Source: Dendrolimus kikuchii | Taxonomy: Eukaryota > Arthropoda > Insecta > Lepidoptera > Lasiocampidae | Assembly (NCBI GenBank): GCA_019925095.2 | Contig: CM034411.1 | Span: 10,860,001 to 10,924,000, forward strand | DNA length: 64,000 nt | Reading direction: 5' to 3' | In this document: positions 60,691 to 64,000 of the stretch, in pieces | Position numbering within the stretch: the first letter of the stretch is position 1 | Layout: the number at the start of each line of letters is the position of its first letter | Program-made: the position numbers and the translations under genes | The notes under the pieces: model-generated | The model's input: the letters and a program-made list of their open reading frames with translations, nothing else | Told to the model about the DNA's origin: nothing | Database searches by the model: none

Positions 60691-61229
60691 CTGTTTCGAG
60701 AAATTTTGTTCTTATGGACTGTCAGTTTATTTGGGGAAATTAAGGGAGTGAGAGGTATGCCAAATCCTGCACAAAAACCAAGTAGTGGAGTAATAATCAC
60801 GACTAATCGTCAAATCCACCTACAATGGAACAAATAGGTCGACTCCTGAGAGTGCACTCCACTAACTAATCGTCGGGTGGCACTTTATGATCACTGATTT
60901 TTGGCACACACCACAATCAAGCACGGCTAGCGTTTAATGAGAATACAACATTTGAAGTTAAACATTCACTCTGTGGCTCAACTCTGCTATTTCAATATCT
61001 TGACGTTGGGATGATATTCAAAGTAGAACTCCATTGCGATATTGTCAAAAATTCTACTACATCCACATTATCTTCTCGATTTCGTCGTGTCGGAATAATA
61101 GTAGAAAAAACTAGTATTACCATTAGCAGAAATAATGTTATCCGAAATGATTATTGAAAGGCTATCAAAATTTTAAACATTTATTTCACGAGTTTTCGCT
61201 TATAAATATTTATAAAGATAGAGTGGCGT

Positions 61230-61985
61230 GCCACGGGAACACCATTCGAATTAACAGTATTCCGAAGTCAGACGAACCTACAATTGAGACCATAGTGTCC
61301 GGCGATATTGACGACATAGTAATAGCAGAATTAGGCCCCTGGTCTTTGCGCGGAGTAGGTGGAACGTCTGAATTGATCTCTCTTACGTAAGAGACTGGTT
61401 TCGCCACCATTTGGAGGGCTTGCGTGGGGCCATGGAAAGGCCAACACATAAAGGCCCTTTGACAAATTTAATGTAAATGTGGCGTGACACTGACCGGCGA
61501 TTAACCCTGTCTACACCATATAGTAATGCACCCAAGGACAAGCCCCGGCCAGTGTAGAACTATTGTGGGAAATGAGGACAAAAAAGTATCGGGCTATTGG
61601 GGTGAACTGCTAGTGGTACTGGGGATCTGGGAATATGGGGACTATGACGTCTGCCCGTCGCAATGTTCAGGGAACATGGAAAAATGGGCAGATGGTGACT
61701 CGCCACTCCCTGCATGGGCCCCAAAAAATGCCATAAAGACAGGGGCAACATGAGTGTGAGTAGCTAAGGGGTGTAGAGAGGTGGGCTGCAGGTTCACCGT
61801 AGCTACTTCTGACGTGATGCCATTTATCACTTCCACCCCTGGAGCTTGAGTTTTAGCTCTAGCGATCTCCAAAGCACGCACGCAAGCACGGAGGCAGGGG
61901 CCTTGCCTTGGCCCCCGGAGTCAGGTACGAGGTGTCGCTACTCACCTAAGGCTTCGCCACAAAGCCCCCCTGCGGGTTATTATTA
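61230..61985 (+). mobile_element. GC-rich LINE-like 3' region with (TTA)n tail
   Basis: Clear GC rise over neighbours, short open stretches on both strands without a domain I can name (RGVGGTSELISLT is the most distinctive), a GGGGCC/GGCCCC hairpin near 61890, and a (TTA)n tail at about 61978-61991. It abuts an LTR end. Family unassigned. Confidence 0.4.
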
Positions 61986-61989
61986 TTAT

Positions 61990-62014
61990 TAATTCGAGTC
62001 CCACACTCGTAACA
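61990..62014 (+). mobile_element. LTR end fragment
   Basis: aattcgagtcccacactcgtaaca: last 24 bp of the LTR family. Confidence 0.55.
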
Positions 62015-62460
62015 TTATTATTATATAATTTTTATATATTCCTTTGTTTATTCACGGTATTGTAACTGTACTGTCATCAGCAAAAAAAAACTCATTGACT
62101 TCTCCGTGGAATTGGGAATATCATTAGTATATATTGTAAGTAGCAACGGTCCCCAGAACACTTCCTTGCGGAACCCCAGTGGAAATGTTTTTGAAATAAC
62201 CTAATAATTATAGAATCCATTATGTTTAATACCTCATTCGATTGTACATTTTAATTTGTAATTTCTAAATTAATTCTATTTTAAGGAAGATGTTATCGGT
62301 ACGTATAAATAAGCCCCTTTCAATCCAGCAATCATATTAACCATCCATTTATATTAATTATTTACAAGAAATTTTTTGCTTCATCTCTGAAAATCAAAAA
62401 GGCATGTAAAGCCTTTGAAGAAACAGTCTTACGATTCAATTTGTTATAAATATATTTTTA
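62015..62460. other. noncoding stretch
   Basis: Nothing supported. Confidence 0.45.
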
Positions 62461-62464
62461 GTTT

Positions 62465-62545
62465 ACTCTTAGGCAAAGTGAGTGAAGGTCCACCTAATCG
62501 TAAGTGGTTACCGTCAGCCATGGATATTTATAACACTAAGGTTGG
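62465..62545 (-). mobile_element. diverged family A fragment
   Basis: ggtccacctaatcgtaagtgg...gccatggatatttataacac. Confidence 0.5.
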
Positions 62546-62834
62546 GCGCAAACGAGCCACCGGTGTTCGGAATCCGCTGCAATTTGTGACCCGCTATTTG
62601 CTGTAAAGTCTCACCATGGATTTTGTTTTGTTTGTAAAGTTTGCTCCATCAATGTATTTAATATTGCAAAATTAAATATTGGCGTCATCATCTTCCACTT
62701 ACAACCGAAACCTACAATGGACATACAGTCGCCCAATTTGAATGTGGTTTAAATATATTCTATCAGCAAAAGAAGTTGTGAACACAATTGTTGCCAACCT
62801 AAATTTATGGCAGCTAATATATGTTTATAAGAGA

Positions 62835-63165
62835 CTAGCGCTCCCGTATATAGCGTCATGTTATATAGCCTATGACACTCCCTGTTAGAACGTAGCTTTC
62901 GAACAGTAAAAGAATTTAGTAAAACCACGTTTTAACGGTTTTAAGCGCGGTAATTTATTAGATTTTTGTTATTCCGACGTAACGCCCGAATAACAAAAAT
63001 CTGATAAATTACCGTTAAAACGTAGTTTTATTTTGTATACAAGTCGCGAAAACTTAAGAAAATATTAAGTAAAAGAATTTTTAAAATTGGTTTAGTAGAT
63101 CCAGAGATTATCCCCTACAACGTCACAAACTCTCAAGCTTTACCTGTTTATAATATTAGTATAGA
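62835..63165 (-). mobile_element. Helitron interrupted by a Penelope-like element
   Basis: + strand reads A^CTAGCGCTCCCG... at left and ...TAATATTAGTATAGA^T at right, a reverse Helitron related to 3722-3915. The break lies at 62918-63067. Confidence 0.75.
62918..63067 (+). mobile_element. 150-bp Penelope-like insertion, nearly all palindrome
   Basis: Exact 13-bp duplication AGTAAAAGAATTT at 62905-62917 and 63068-63080. Consists of two inverted arms (ccacgttttaacgg...ttattccgacg and complement) and the standard tail gtatacaagtcgcgaaaac. No coding sequence. Confidence 0.8.
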
Positions 63166-63353
63166 TAATGAAGCTACAATAACAATAGCTATTTTAAGGC
63201 AGATGTTTATTGATCTGTTACAATGAATAAAGGATTAGTGAGTTAAGAAAAGCTACTACAGCGTAACGGAGTTGCTTAATGATGAGTTTTAAATTAAGGT
63301 GATTAGATAGGATGTTAAGTGTTTAATATATATTTATAATATCGATCATCGAT

Positions 63354-63545
63354 AGATCAAATTGATCGTGTACTAGCAGAAGGTGATGTCAGGAGCCTTA
63401 AGAACAGACGACCGTGCATGACAAGAGTTATGAATGTCAAAGAAGCAAGTGCGGTGTGCAAGAATAAGTCTAAATGGCGCTCTGTTGTTCGTGCCTACCC
63501 CGCAAGGGAACTGGCGTGAAGTTATGCATGTATGTATGTATGTAT
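63354..63545 (+). mobile_element. RTE-type LINE 3' end (copy 11)
   Basis: atcaaattgatcgtgtac to (TATG)n tail; 5'-truncated. Confidence 0.8.
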
Positions 63546-64000
63546 AATATTTGTACCATGTCACTATCATTAGAAACATATGTAAATTTCAATTGTGTAT
63601 TGTTTAGGATTTTGTAAATTTAAGGTTCTACATAATTATAAGATTGAAACATTAGTAACAATAATTAACACAAAAAAATATTGAAATAAGTATGTACCGT
63701 GTATAATAAAAGTTTCAAAAAATGGTACGCCGAATCGGCAAAAAACATGTGATCATTGTAAAATAATAACACCTATTTGTATAACTACCATGCTTTTATG
63801 CAATAAAGTACTTAATTTGATTTGATTAGTAAATACGATACCAACATATTTACTAAATATTTTGGTGGCATTTGTAACAGGTATTAATAAGTTGCTGGAA
63901 TTTTAGATTGCGTACATTTAATTGACGGTACTTTTGGGAAATTTGTAGTATTTAGGCGGTGCGTAAAGCCAGGCAGACACAGTTCTACCATTCGCCAGGC
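63546..64000. other. AT-rich noncoding stretch
   Basis: A family B-like tail (gcaataaagtacttaatttg) occurs near 63800. Nothing else supported. Confidence 0.4.

Noticed and set aside
61154..61881. Small protein genes on both strands
   Set aside because: Overlapping opposite-strand open frames in a GC-rich repeat block, without recognisable domains or splice signals.

Overview
This window reads as a moth or butterfly (Lepidoptera) chromosome segment. The evidence is the AT-rich background, short introns with GTAAGT donors, and a repeat population I recognise as lepidopteran: small Helitrons ending CTAG^T, RTE-type LINE tails ending in (TATG)n, a Penelope-like element and retroposon 3' ends. 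No species call is possible from the sequence alone. There are no bacterial features, no CRISPR array and no convincing tRNA or rRNA gene.

The only host gene I can support is castor (cas; CASZ1 in vertebrates), a neural zinc-finger transcription factor on the + strand. Nineteen consecutive coding exons run from 10688 to the TGA at 21112-21114. All joins keep frame and give 1,195 residues, with the N-terminus missing because the first visible exon starts in phase 1. The protein carries twelve castor-type zinc-finger units and an AT-hook. A low-repeat 3' UTR probably follows to about 23.2 kb. Upstream exons were not found in 1-10687.

Layout: 1-10.6 kb is AT-rich, with LINE remnants, two Helitrons (one holding a 1.7-kb array of 193 copies of a 9-bp unit) and several hairpins. 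10.7-23.2 kb is castor, with transposon insertions only in introns 13, 17 and 18. 23.4-30.9 kb holds decayed LINE fragments (RTE and R1 clades), an hAT-like element and a foldback element. 30.9-64 kb is a transposon graveyard: solo LTRs of one family with 4-bp ATAT-type target duplications, a Penelope-like insertion with two 599-bp inverted arms, two smaller Penelope-like insertions of related structure, RTE 3' ends, a polyA retroposon family, a 102/98-bp alternating tandem array, a pair of inverted 500-bp repeats and a dead mariner.

The most interesting signals are these. (1) The Penelope-like copies carry a hammerhead-ribozyme-like fold whose core reads GUGAUCA instead of CUGAUGA, an apparent C3G/G8C swap. 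(2) Three Penelope-like insertions have inverted arms and 10-13 bp target duplications. (3) The Helitron minisatellite matches a G-quadruplex pattern throughout. (4) An alternating 102/98-bp array is related to an element in castor intron 13. (5) castor has a tandem (NAGNAG) acceptor and a hairpin over a 3' splice site.
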